The notes under the pieces are model-generated. The model was not told where the DNA came from. It worked only from the letters and a program-made list of their open reading frames with translations, and did not search any database. A stretch of DNA of 50,034 nucleotides from NCBI GenBank assembly GCA_002786855.1, contig PCUU01000063.1, forward strand, positions 1 through 50,034. The letters are read 5' to 3'. The translations under genes were made by a program, and so were the position numbers. Positions 25,042-33,746 of the stretch are shown in pieces. Within the stretch, counting starts at the first letter, position 1; each line of letters starts with the position of its first letter. The stretch comes from Cytophagales bacterium CG12_big_fil_rev_8_21_14_0_65_40_12. GTDB taxonomy: Bacteria > Bacteroidota > Bacteroidia > Cytophagales > Cyclobacteriaceae.

Positions 25042-25076
25042 AAAAACACTATATCAAACAAGATACAGTGTTTTTT
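25042..25076 (-). terminator. Terminator downstream of the desaturase gene
   Basis: The arms AAAACACT-ATATC and GATAC-AGTGTTTT enclose an AAACAA loop with one internal mismatch. Read leftward, it ends in a T-rich run. It also sits directly upstream of the helicase start. Confidence 0.75.
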
Positions 25077-25106
25077 AGAAATTTTCCCAAAAGATGAAAA
25101 TGTGGG

Positions 25107-26171
25107 CTACTCTTTTGACTTAACGTAGACTGGAATTAACCCTTTCTTCTCCATCATATAATACTCTCTGAATGAAATCATCCTTTGAGTGGTTTCATCC
25201 CAAAGCTTATTCGATGCCAAAGTTAAGCTTTCGCGAAAGCCAATAATGGTCGGAAATTGATTTAACCATGGGTTTTCCTTGATGCATTTTTTCAAGTTAT
25301 AATTGGGAATCAAAGGATTAAGATGATGAACATGGTGAATGCCAATATTGCCCGTTAACCAGTTGAAAATAGGAGGGATCTTATAATAGGTGCTTCCACG
25401 AAGGGCAGAAGTCACATAGTCCCAATTCTTTTTCCATTGCTTATAGCCATGTTCGTGTTGATGCTGAACATAGAAAAACCAGATGGCAATGATAGAGAAC
25501 AAAACTAAAATTGTTAAATGCACCAAAAGGAATTTTACCCAGCCTAAACTGAAACCGAGCGTAATAAACATGGCCAAGAGCAACAAATTATTGATCACCA
25601 AACCTTTTTTCGCACTTTTGAACGAGGGAAGCTTGATTTTGGCGATTCTATTATGGATCAATACATAGTAAACCGGCCCGATCAAAAACATCACAATTGG
25701 TGATCTATAAATTCGGTAAGCAAGTCGTTTTCCTTTGCTAAATTCCTGAAATTCAGCCACCGTGTAAGTGGTCACATCACCAATATCGCGCATTTCTAAT
25801 TGACCATTCATTTTATGATGAACATTGTGCGACTTTGCCCAATAATTAAAAGGGATGGTAGAAAAGTAGCTACAAGCGTAGCCAATGATTTTTTGGGCTT
25901 TTCTATTCTTTACAAAAGACTGGTGTCCGCAGTCGTGTTGAATAATAAAAATCCTGACAAGAAAAAAGGCATTTACAATGCCAAGGCCGAAAGTCAACCA
26001 ATAGCTGTAATCCAACGAAAAGTACATCAAGATCCAAATACCTATAAAGGGAAGGAAAGAATTGATGATTTGAATTGTGGCCTTTGTTTTATGTTCTTGC
26101 GCATACTTTAATAGCGACTGGATTTTGGCTTTACCAAGCTCGATGTTTTCAGATTTGATTTTATTCATCAA
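25107..26171 (-). CDS. Membrane fatty acid desaturase
   Basis: The 354-residue integral membrane di-iron enzyme has the three histidine boxes of the acyl-lipid desaturase family: HDCGHQ (about 79-84), HNVHH (about 115-119) and HHVHH (about 275-279). Four or more hydrophobic segments lie around them (30-50, 55-75, 190-240). It would introduce double bonds into membrane lipid acyl chains, as in delta-9/delta-12-type enzymes; regiospecificity cannot be read. It is a single gene, divergent from the FtsX permease. The 177-base divergent gap holds an imperfect inverted repeat, AGTTAG-TTAGG-CTAACT, that could be an operator. Confidence 0.92.
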   Translation of the reverse strand: MMNKIKSENIELGKAKIQSLLKYAQEHKTKATIQIINSFLPFIGIWILMYFSLDYSYWLTFGLGIVNAFFLVRIFIIQHDCGHQSFVKNRKAQKIIGYACSYFSTIPFNYWAKSHNVHHKMNGQLEMRDIGDVTTYTVAEFQEFSKGKRLAYRIYRSPIVMFLIGPVYYVLIHNRIAKIKLPSFKSAKKGLVINNLLLLAMFITLGFSLGWVKFLLVHLTILVLFSIIAIWFFYVQHQHEHGYKQWKKNWDYVTSALRGSTYYKIPPIFNWLTGNIGIHHVHHLNPLIPNYNLKKCIKENPWLNQFPTIIGFRESLTLASNKLWDETTQRMISFREYYMMEKKGLIPVYVKSKE

Positions 26172-26348
26172 TTTTTTTTGAGTAGTAATGGTGTTTTTGG
26201 CGTTGCAAGTTAGTTAGGCTAACTCTATATCACAGCTAAAGTTCCGATTATCCTCATAAGAAATCGAACATTTTGACCGCTAGTAGAAAATGTTATTACT
26301 TACGTTTATTGATTTTTTAGATTCACTTTAAATAAAACAAGGTCTCAA

Positions 26349-28763
26349 ATGTTCAAAAGCTATTTTACCATTGCGTTGCGGAGTATTTTCAAACAGAAAG
26401 TATATGCCTTCATTAATATTTTTGGCTTGGCCATAGGCATCTGCTGCTGTTTACTAATTATCAGTTTTGTGATGGATGAAATGAGCTATGATCGCGAACA
26501 TCCAGATGTCAATCAAACGTATCGAGTGGCCTTAGATCGAAGATTTCCCGACAACGGCTTCAAATATGCCCGTTCTCCATTGCCCATGGGAAGAACTTTA
26601 ATGAATGAATTTCCTGAAGTGATCGCCAGCACCAGATTACATAATGCTTTTGGTACCATAACCATTCAAAAGGATGATCAGTATTTTGACGAAAGAAACG
26701 TACTAGCAGCCGATTCTAATTTTTTCGATTTCTTTCATGCTGAAATGGTTTTGGGAGATATAAAATCAGCGCTAAATGATCCTAATTCACTAGTGATTAC
26801 AACTGAAATGGCAAAGAAGTATTTTGGTTCTACCGATGCTTTAGGCAAGCAAATCGAAATGCAAGGAATTGGACAGATGCTGGTCAAAGGGGTAGTGGAG
26901 CCAATGGAATCTAACAATCACTTTCATTTTGATTTTCTATTTTCACTCAACACAATTCCTGCCGTGTACAACAATCAATTCTGGGGTTCTTATCAAACAT
27001 ACACTTATGTAAAAATGAAGCCAGAATCCGTGCCTGTTGTTGAACATAAATTACCTGAAATGTTACAGAGGTATATGGAGCCTCAAATCCAGAGTATTCT
27101 CAACATAAGTTGGAAACAATATGAGGAGGCTGGAAATGCCCACTACTATTTTTTTCAGCCAATAGGGAATATACACCTTAACTCAAATCTGCAATTTGAA
27201 CTAGAACCGAATGGTAGCGCATCAATCGTCTATTTGTTTGCAGGTATTTCTGCTTTTATAATGCTTATCGCTTGTGTCAACTTTATCAATCTTTCGACAG
27301 CTCGTTCGGCAAATAGAGCGAAAGAAGTAGGTATGCGCAAAGTGCTAGGGGCACTCCGGAAACAGCTCATTTTTCAATTCCTGCTCGAGTCAATTATCAT
27401 GTGTTTTCTCGCACTCATACTCGCTGTGGGAATTACCTCCCTCATTTTGCCCTTTTTCAATGACTTGGCTGGAAAATTTATTACGATGAATGAGTTTTTG
27501 TCACCTGCTGTGATTGGAGGAATGATTTTGTTTGCTTTGATTTTAGGCGTGCTTTCAGGCCTTTATCCAGCTTTATTCTTATCTACTTTCAAGCCAGTTT
27601 CAGTACTTAAGGGTAAGCTGGTGAGTGGCGCCAAAGGTGTCAGACTAAGAAATGCATTGGTTATTTTCCAATTTTCGGTTTCAGTTATTTTGGTAGTAGG
27701 TACTGTGGTAATTTATCAACAATTACAATACTTGAATAGCAAACAGCTTGGTTTTGATAAAGATCAACTTATCATTATTGAAAGAACAGGACTGCTAAGA
27801 AATCAGAGTAATACTTTTAAAAATGCTCTTTTAAACAATCCTTCAATTATTGAAGTCAGTGGGGTAAATACCGTTCCTGGGCGACCCATTACAGGTGGCA
27901 CGTTTACCGATGTCACCGGAGATGCAAGTGACCGTTTTTTACTTCCGAATTTGAGAGGCGACTATGATTTGATTGAAACCATGGGTTTAGAAATTGTAGG
28001 AGGAAGGGCCTTTAATGAAGAAATTGTTTCTGACTCATCTGCTGTAATCATCAATGAGTCAGCTGCTCGCATTTTCAAATGGACTGATCCAATAGGGAAA
28101 CAACTTCAGCCGATTAACGGGCCTATTTTTAGAGTAATTGGAGTGGTCAAGGACTTTCATTTTGAATCCTTGCATCAAGAAATAGGGCCGCTGGCTTTGT
28201 TTGCCAGTAGCTTAAATGCAGGGCCTTCCAACCTCATGTTGGTCAAAGCGAATACTGAAAATATACAACAGACCCTCAATTTTATTGAAAATGAATGGAA
28301 GTCCTTTATCCCCCAAAGGGCATTAACCTACAGATTTGTTGATGAAGAATTTGGGAGGCTATATGACGCAGAGCAGCAAAGCGGCAAGATTTTCACTTCA
28401 TTTTCTATCTTGGCGATAATTATTGCTTGCCTTGGAGCCTTTGGTTTGGCGGCCTTTCTGGCCACTCAAAGAATCAAAGAAATAGGAGTTAGAAAAGTGC
28501 TCGGAGCGTCTACATTTACCATTGTGAAGCTACTTTCTGGTGATTTCGTGAAATTGGTGTTGATCTCAAATCTACTGGCTTGGCCCATAGTTTACTTTGC
28601 ACTAAACCAATGGCTTCAGAATTTTGCCTACGCTTTAGATATCAATTGGATGCCTTTTGCATTGGTTGCACTTGGTTCAATCGTGATTGCCTTGCTTACT
28701 GTTTCATACCACAGTATTAAAGCAGCTACTAGCAATCCAGCAGAAATTCTGCACGCGGATTAG
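26349..28763 (+). CDS. FtsX/MacB-type ABC transporter permease
   Basis: The 804-residue permease has the duplicated plan common in Bacteroidota: an N-terminal membrane helix (about 20-42), a large periplasmic MacB-like domain (about 50-280), three helices with the FtsX signature FINLSTARSANRAKEVGMRKVLGA, a linking helix (about 430-455), a second periplasmic domain and the repeated signature FLATQRIKEIGVRKVLGAS before the final two helices. No ABC ATPase gene is adjacent, so the partner is encoded elsewhere. Such systems export peptides, lipoproteins or antibiotics. The substrate is unknown. Its last four bases overlap the convergent small gene. Confidence 0.93.
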   Translation: MFKSYFTIALRSIFKQKVYAFINIFGLAIGICCCLLIISFVMDEMSYDREHPDVNQTYRVALDRRFPDNGFKYARSPLPMGRTLMNEFPEVIASTRLHNAFGTITIQKDDQYFDERNVLAADSNFFDFFHAEMVLGDIKSALNDPNSLVITTEMAKKYFGSTDALGKQIEMQGIGQMLVKGVVEPMESNNHFHFDFLFSLNTIPAVYNNQFWGSYQTYTYVKMKPESVPVVEHKLPEMLQRYMEPQIQSILNISWKQYEEAGNAHYYFFQPIGNIHLNSNLQFELEPNGSASIVYLFAGISAFIMLIACVNFINLSTARSANRAKEVGMRKVLGALRKQLIFQFLLESIIMCFLALILAVGITSLILPFFNDLAGKFITMNEFLSPAVIGGMILFALILGVLSGLYPALFLSTFKPVSVLKGKLVSGAKGVRLRNALVIFQFSVSVILVVGTVVIYQQLQYLNSKQLGFDKDQLIIIERTGLLRNQSNTFKNALLNNPSIIEVSGVNTVPGRPITGGTFTDVTGDASDRFLLPNLRGDYDLIETMGLEIVGGRAFNEEIVSDSSAVIINESAARIFKWTDPIGKQLQPINGPIFRVIGVVKDFHFESLHQEIGPLALFASSLNAGPSNLMLVKANTENIQQTLNFIENEWKSFIPQRALTYRFVDEEFGRLYDAEQQSGKIFTSFSILAIIIACLGAFGLAAFLATQRIKEIGVRKVLGASTFTIVKLLSGDFVKLVLISNLLAWPIVYFALNQWLQNFAYALDINWMPFALVALGSIVIALLTVSYHSIKAATSNPAEILHAD

Positions 28764-28960
28764 CCAGTAATGCCATCACCATCGATGTCTTTCCCTACAA
28801 CTTCCTCTAAAATCCGTAAGGTTTTATGGAGCAAATCTGTGGTCCGTTGTAGCTCGATTTCTAGATTTCTCACGCGGTCTGCAAGCGATTCTGCTTTTGT
28901 TTGCTGATCCGAAATTTGACTTTGCTGAATAAGGTCCCAAAATAATCCCATGTTGTTCAA
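28760..28960 (-). CDS. Small coiled-coil protein with a C-terminal partial calcium loop
   Basis: This 66-residue product begins MNNMGLFWDLIQQSQISDQ, continues as a heptad-like helix (LADRVRNLEIELQRTTDLLHKTLRILEEVVG) and ends with DIDGDGITG, which looks like the first half of an EF-hand loop. No signal peptide is present. It lies 4 bases after the RES toxin gene on the same strand and overlaps the convergent FtsX gene by four bases, so it may be part of the toxin-antitoxin transcript. No known toxin-antitoxin function fits it. Confidence 0.65.
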   Translation of the reverse strand: MNNMGLFWDLIQQSQISDQQTKAESLADRVRNLEIELQRTTDLLHKTLRILEEVVGKDIDGDGITG

Positions 28961-28963
28961 TAA

Positions 28964-29464
28964 TTAAGGTTTGAAATAATCTCGCATAAATAGTGTATCT
29001 ATATTTTGAAAAAATCGCTCGTCTAAGATGAAAGGACAAATCTGCTCTTCGATGGTAATTAGTTTGTGGTTAGGGTGAAGTGGATTGAGCAGAAAGTTGA
29101 ATTCATGCGGTACAATGGCGGAGGGCACTTTGAGGACGTGGAACTTACCTGAATCGAAGAATTGCTTACCCACTTGTTGGGTAGAAAGCGGTGAGTATTC
29201 CTTTGTTCTCCAATCATCACTAAGGTCTTTTAAATCAATTTCTTTAATTGACGGATCCTTGATTTTGACAATTGAAAGTGTAATCATGTTAGCTGAAAAC
29301 ACATGGATATTGTGTGCTAAATATTCTAAGTAGGCCAGCGAAATACTTCCTGCTGTATACAAAAGGGGAATGCCCTTCGGGTTCCATCTGCCACCATAAA
29401 TCGCTGCACCAGTACCAGATAGGTCGTTGGCATAGTTACTACTGCTTAGCCTGTAAACCAACAT
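28964..29464 (-). CDS. RES-domain toxin
   Basis: The 166-residue RES-family protein is the toxin half of an Xre/RES module. Family members destroy cellular NAD+. The opening MLVYRLSSSNYANDLSGTGAAIYGGRWNPKGIPLLYTAGSISLAYLE carries the conserved Arg, the GGRWN motif and the Tyr/Ser/Glu positions of the active-site cleft. The C-terminal HPNHKLITIEEQICPFILDER is also typical. Its ATG overlaps the antitoxin stop by one base (TAATG), so the two are translationally coupled. It looks intact. Confidence 0.92.
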   Translation of the reverse strand: MLVYRLSSSNYANDLSGTGAAIYGGRWNPKGIPLLYTAGSISLAYLEYLAHNIHVFSANMITLSIVKIKDPSIKEIDLKDLSDDWRTKEYSPLSTQQVGKQFFDSGKFHVLKVPSAIVPHEFNFLLNPLHPNHKLITIEEQICPFILDERFFQNIDTLFMRDYFKP

Positions 29465-29883
29465 TAGGCTAGTACTCCGTGCTCTATTCGGCCTATTTCA
29501 TCGAGCAGTTTACGCACCCCGAAACTGTTGGAAAGTAGTTTTTTGGGGATTGCGCCCGCCATGGCTTGGTTGGGTGTGTTCATCCAAGTATGAAAGCTCT
29601 CACCAAAGGCATTGAGCCCAGTTTTGTAGACTTCTTCTATTTCTAGAATTTTTTCTGTTACGGGAGGATTGAACTCGTTCTTGCGCTTATAGGTATCAAT
29701 GGAAATCGGAATTATTTCCATGAGCTCGGAAAGGCTGAGCTGCGAGATACTTAAGATCTGCTTTACATAGTTTTTTGAGATGTCTCTAGTGGCCAAATCA
29801 AAATAATTGAAATGGCCATAAACTAGAGAGGGTTCTTCGAGTACTTGGGGCAGTGCTTCAGATTGATTTCCTTGATATTTCAT
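29464..29883 (-). CDS. Xre/MbcA/ParS-type antitoxin
   Basis: The 139-residue partner of the RES toxin has an N-terminal Xre-like helical DNA-binding part (about 40-85: ISQLSLSELMEIIPISIDTYKRKNEF) and a C-terminal toxin-binding MbcA/ParS domain (about 95-139), with the typical GESFHTWMNTPNQAMAGAIPKKLLSNSFGVRKLLDEIGRIEHGV. It would neutralise the toxin and repress its own promoter. Two overlapping palindromes lie directly upstream of its start, as expected for autoregulation. Confidence 0.92.
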   Translation of the reverse strand: MKYQGNQSEALPQVLEEPSLVYGHFNYFDLATRDISKNYVKQILSISQLSLSELMEIIPISIDTYKRKNEFNPPVTEKILEIEEVYKTGLNAFGESFHTWMNTPNQAMAGAIPKKLLSNSFGVRKLLDEIGRIEHGVLA

Positions 29884-29887
29884 AACG

Positions 29888-29913
29888 GTGTAAATTTACA
29901 CATAAATTTATGT
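29888..29913 (-). promoter_or_regulatory. Two overlapping palindromes at the RES/Xre promoter
   Basis: GTGTAAATTTACAC (29888-29901) and ACATAAATTTATGT (29900-29913) are both perfect 14-bp palindromes sharing two bases. They begin 5 bases upstream of the antitoxin start codon. Two phased sites would suit cooperative binding by the Xre-type antitoxin. The promoter itself must overlap them. Confidence 0.75.
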
Positions 29914-29954
29914 AAAAATACACTTACCTCTAAATTTTAATCATAAAACGATGA

Positions 29955-32900
29955 CTATTTCTTAATGCCAGGAACGTTTATGGGCTCGTAGTCCATCCAC
30001 CACATTTTCGGTAAAACCTTTTTAGTCGGATGGAGCTCGTTAAGTGTGTTCGCATCATATAATCTTCCATCTTTCATTACGTATTTAAGGTCTTTCGAAT
30101 TCTTGATGTTATCCAAAGGGTTAGCATTCAATATCAATAAATCGGCTAGTTTACCCACTTCCAGACTTCCTAAATCTCTTTCAAGACCAATGGCTGAAGC
30201 ACCCAAAATAGTAGCAGCACGCAATGCATCATGTTCGCTCATGCCACCAGACTGAATGGCCCAAAGCTCCCAATGATAGCCTAAACCTTGCAATTGCCCA
30301 TGACTGCCGACACCAGCAATTCCTCCAGCTTCGACCAAGTCTTTAGCGAAAAGTGATTCTTCTTCGAAAACATATTCTTCCTTCATAAACCATCCATCGT
30401 TTCTTCTTCTTGTCCTAGTATCCAAATTCTCATGCGGCATAAAATGATCTAGCTTAGCATCATCATGAGGGTTTTCTGTAGCATAGAAATAGTTTTCAGT
30501 CCAAGGGCCGCCATAGGCTACCAAAAGAGTAGGGGTATAGGCTGTTTGAGAATAAGCAACTAAGTCAATTACGTCCTTATACAATGGGAAAATAGGGAAA
30601 GAGTGCTCATGTCCTGGATAACCGTCAATGACTTGTGTTAGGTTATTCTTGAAGTCTAGACCACCTTCAGTCGTAGGCATAATACTTTGCTCAAAGGCAG
30701 CTTGAATCAACCATTGCCTTTGTTGGCGATTGCCAGCGCCATACATTTTAATGGTTTTGGTATTGTAATAGCTGCTATATCGCTTCATCACTTTTTGGGC
30801 GTGCTCTAAACTGCTGATGTTTTCACTACTAAAAATGCCAGGGCCAGTTGAATAGATTCTAGGGCCTATTAATCTTCCAGCATCCACCAAGTCGCCATAA
30901 GTCAAAACATCAGTCGTGGCGGTTTGTGGGTCGCGCGTTGTAATTACTCCAAAAGCTAAATTGGTGAGGTATGGCCAAAACTCGCCTCTATGCAAGTTGA
31001 CAGGATGACGGAAATGAGAGTGTGTATCGACAAAACCTGGAACGATGGTTTTTCCACTCATGTCCATTACTGTGGTCTTGCGATCAGCGGTAAGGTTGGT
31101 TCCGATTTGTTTAATGCGGTTATTTTCAATTAAAATATCCCCGTTTTCGATGATCTCTTTGCCCTTCATGGTTATGATTCTCGCATTCTTCATCAGGATT
31201 GAGCCTTTTGGCGTATCCCTTTTTGCCATCACCTGAATACGATTTTCAATCGGTTCGTACTCCTTCTTCTTATCCTTACTGTCTTTTTTGGCTTCTTCTG
31301 AATCTGTTCTACTTTCAGCTTCAAAAGCCTTCGCTGCGGTTAAATTATAAACCACATGAGCATTACCTACCGCCCAATGTATTTTAGTCGCATCAGCACT
31401 CCAAGCAGGGAATTGACCTCCGATATCTGTTAATTGTCTCGAAGGGAAGGCAGAATTTTCTGGATTAGCTACCGAAATACTTGGTGCTTCGTCACCCACT
31501 TGAGGAACGGTCACTAAGAATAAGTCATTGAGGACTTGCGCCAATGCTTGATCTCCCTCAGGTGCCATTTTAATCCAAGAAGCCCTAGGCGAGTTGGTCG
31601 ATCCCGCTGGTGCCTTTCCGCGAACTTCCAGATGAAATTTTTCATCTGTTCCATCCCAACGGATAGATGATAACCCTCTGAATCCTGATAAGTAGATACG
31701 ATCAGAGCTTTTAATAAAATGAGGGTTGCTGCGTCCATTGGTGAAGGCAATGAAGTTATCGCTTGAGCCTTCGGCCGAAATCCAAACCAAATCACTCGTG
31801 CCCCTGAACGCAGTCCGCTGCAAAGCTTCTCTATAGTCTTGTGATTGCCCCTTGATCAAGACGATTTTGCTTCCATCATTCGACCATACTGGACTTTGAT
31901 AAACGGCATTGTCTTTGTTCAACTGCGTCAAGTTCCTCCCGTCAGCCCGCACTTTGTAAAGTTTACCACCTTCAGGCTGCCATGTGACAAAAGCTATCCA
32001 ATCGCCTTTGGGTGACCAAACTGGTTCGGCTTGAGTTTCCTTTAAATTGACAAGTTTCTTTGGTGTGCCATTCGGCAAATCCATAATATACACCTCATTC
32101 AGCGCGGTAAAGACCATTTGCTTTCCATTCGGGGAAGGGGCAATATCCCTGATTTGAGTGATCACAAATTCTTCTGAATCTGAGATCGGATATTCAAAAT
32201 CCAATTCAGGGCCCATTTCGATTTTAGATTTTACTCTGAATGGAATCTCTTTGGCTTGTTTCGAGCCCACATTGATGCTCCATATTTTTCCACCATAGGA
32301 AATCACAATGCTTTGATTGTCGGGAGTCCAAGAGAAACCTGGCAGCACATCGCGCGAAGCCCTGGATTCTTGATCATCATGCTGGATTGGATAGGCCAAC
32401 CAACTTTCATCACCCGTTTTTATGTCTCTTAGAATCAAACCTGTTTCGGCATCGTGACGCGTGGCATAAACCAACCATTTTCCATCACTCGAAGGAGTTG
32501 GCCTAAATGCAGAGCCATATCTCGAAGTTTGTGTGGTAATATCACCCGTTTCACGATCATAGCTTGAAATTTGATACTGTGGAAGCGAAGCATTGTATTC
32601 CCATGAACCATTTCTTTGTGAGAACCATACCTGACTGTCTTCTTTTCCAAAAGCACCTTCGATCATCCTGAGGTTATTGGGCTCGTTGACTAAGGCGGTC
32701 CCTGAACCCCCATCGATATGATATAGCCAAATTTTATGTTGGCCACTTGATTGCTTTGAAGCAATCATGTATTTGCCGTCAGGAGTCCATTCTGGAGATT
32801 GATAGTTGTTTGAATTTCCTTTTGTGACTTGGTTTTTCTTTTGGGTATCGAAATCATAAGTCCAAACATTCTCACCACCAGATTCATCGGAAATGAAAAT

Positions 32901-33236
32901 CACTTTTTTGCCATCAGGGCTGAACCTCGGCTGCGAGTCAAACTGCATTCCTTCAGTGATTTGAGTGGCATCTCCTCCAGCAATTGGAATGGTGTATAAA
33001 TCGCCAAGAAAATCGAAAACAATTGTTTTTCCGTCAGGACTCACATCCAATGCAATCCAAGAACCTTCCGTTAAATCAAATTCAAAAGTTCGCCCAGCTT
33101 CGAGCGGAAGGTCTTTTTTCTTTTTCTTATCGGTTTTGGTACTGTCGGTTTGAGTGGGTTCGTCTTGAGCGAAAACTGTGAAGGAGGCAAGGGCGATAGT
33201 AACAGCCAAAGCAGTTGCTCTTAGGATGCTTTTCAT
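29955..33236 (-). CDS. Secreted TolB-like beta-propeller / amidohydrolase fusion
   Basis: The 1093-residue exported protein has a Sec signal (ASFTVFAQ) and a Lys-rich linker. The N-terminal region (about 45-660) holds many TolB/WD40-like PD40 repeats (SPDGKTIVF, SPDGKKVIF, TPDGKYMIA, SPKGDWIAF, SNDGSKIVL). A C-terminal amidohydrolase domain (about 685-1075) has the metal-site motif VDTHSHFRHP after GKTIVPGF, GVGSHGQLQGLGYHWEL and the closing LGSLEVGKLADLLILNANPL. This fusion is common in Bacteroidota and predicted to cleave a cyclic amide or peptide bond. The substrate is unknown. It is a single gene with a well-formed promoter. Confidence 0.92.
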   Translation of the reverse strand: MKSILRATALAVTIALASFTVFAQDEPTQTDSTKTDKKKKKDLPLEAGRTFEFDLTEGSWIALDVSPDGKTIVFDFLGDLYTIPIAGGDATQITEGMQFDSQPRFSPDGKKVIFISDESGGENVWTYDFDTQKKNQVTKGNSNNYQSPEWTPDGKYMIASKQSSGQHKIWLYHIDGGSGTALVNEPNNLRMIEGAFGKEDSQVWFSQRNGSWEYNASLPQYQISSYDRETGDITTQTSRYGSAFRPTPSSDGKWLVYATRHDAETGLILRDIKTGDESWLAYPIQHDDQESRASRDVLPGFSWTPDNQSIVISYGGKIWSINVGSKQAKEIPFRVKSKIEMGPELDFEYPISDSEEFVITQIRDIAPSPNGKQMVFTALNEVYIMDLPNGTPKKLVNLKETQAEPVWSPKGDWIAFVTWQPEGGKLYKVRADGRNLTQLNKDNAVYQSPVWSNDGSKIVLIKGQSQDYREALQRTAFRGTSDLVWISAEGSSDNFIAFTNGRSNPHFIKSSDRIYLSGFRGLSSIRWDGTDEKFHLEVRGKAPAGSTNSPRASWIKMAPEGDQALAQVLNDLFLVTVPQVGDEAPSISVANPENSAFPSRQLTDIGGQFPAWSADATKIHWAVGNAHVVYNLTAAKAFEAESRTDSEEAKKDSKDKKKEYEPIENRIQVMAKRDTPKGSILMKNARIITMKGKEIIENGDILIENNRIKQIGTNLTADRKTTVMDMSGKTIVPGFVDTHSHFRHPVNLHRGEFWPYLTNLAFGVITTRDPQTATTDVLTYGDLVDAGRLIGPRIYSTGPGIFSSENISSLEHAQKVMKRYSSYYNTKTIKMYGAGNRQQRQWLIQAAFEQSIMPTTEGGLDFKNNLTQVIDGYPGHEHSFPIFPLYKDVIDLVAYSQTAYTPTLLVAYGGPWTENYFYATENPHDDAKLDHFMPHENLDTRTRRRNDGWFMKEEYVFEEESLFAKDLVEAGGIAGVGSHGQLQGLGYHWELWAIQSGGMSEHDALRAATILGASAIGLERDLGSLEVGKLADLLILNANPLDNIKNSKDLKYVMKDGRLYDANTLNELHPTKKVLPKMWWMDYEPINVPGIKK

Positions 33237-33264
33237 ATGATTCAGGTTGTAATTGATTTAGAAT

Positions 33265-33295
33265 CAAAGTAAACCGAAACGCGAAACATACCAAA
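33265..33295 (-). promoter_or_regulatory. Promoter of the amidohydrolase gene
   Basis: Read leftward, TTTG (33295-33292) is followed by 19 bases and then TTACTTTG (33272-33265), one base away from TAnnTTTG. The predicted start near 33258 gives an untranslated leader of about 22 bases. Confidence 0.6.
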
Positions 33296-33340
33296 TGGAA
33301 TGATGTAAAGGGTAAGAGGGGAGGTTTTAATAGTGAATTC

Positions 33341-33389
33341 TGAAAAATCAAAAATCAAATTCCAAAACTCAAATTTCAAAATCCAAACA
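33341..33389 (+). repeat. Heptameric YCAAAnn tandem repeat
   Basis: Seven consecutive 7-base units are TGAAAAA, TCAAAAA, TCAAATT, CCAAAAC, TCAAATT, TCAAAAT and CCAAACA. It is non-coding, lies in the 510-base gap 33237-33746, and shows the same 7-base period as the array before hisA. Confidence 0.65.
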
Positions 33390-33450
33390 ATTATTTAGCA
33401 AAGGACTAGCCTTTCCGACCACTACTGACTCGAGTGCACGTGATTAGTTA

Positions 33451-33708
33451 GCCCTGAAAGGGCGTGATATCTATAACAAAGGGCAAAGCCCTTTGGCAAA
33501 CAAAGAAATGAATAACCTAAGCCATGAAAGGGTGTGATAATTGTAAAATCAAGCTATTTCGTCCTTTCAGGCTCGTAATACATGATTAAAATTGATCCCA
33601 TAGGGATCATATGTATCTAGAAAGCGGTAGGATATTAAGGTCCGACCCCGTTGGGGTCGCATATTTTCTGATTTAAATTCTCTATAAACATTTGACCCTT
33701 TCAGGGTC
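33451..33708. repeat. Cluster of seven short triloop palindromes
   Basis: The members are GCCCT-GAA-AGGGC (33451), CAAAGGGC-AAA-GCCCTTTG (33477), a decayed GCCATGAAAGGGT (33521), an inverted GTCCTTTCAGGCTC (33561), TGATCCC-ATA-GGGATCA (33593), CGACCCC-GTT-GGGGTCG (33643) and GACCCT-TTC-AGGGTC (33694). All have a GC-rich stem and a three-base loop, and most are 30-50 bases apart. Two carry the tail GTGATA. They resemble REP-type elements. No transposase is nearby. Confidence 0.8.
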
Positions 33709-33746
33709 TGAATTCACAAAATTTTGGAAATTGACTATTGACCAAA

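Noticed and set aside
31199..31387. Open frame on the opposite strand of the amidohydrolase gene
   Set aside because: It is fully inside a real gene with clear domains and has no start signal or family match.
33451..33708. CRISPR array
   Set aside because: The palindromes differ in sequence, and spacing and orientation vary. There is no constant repeat.
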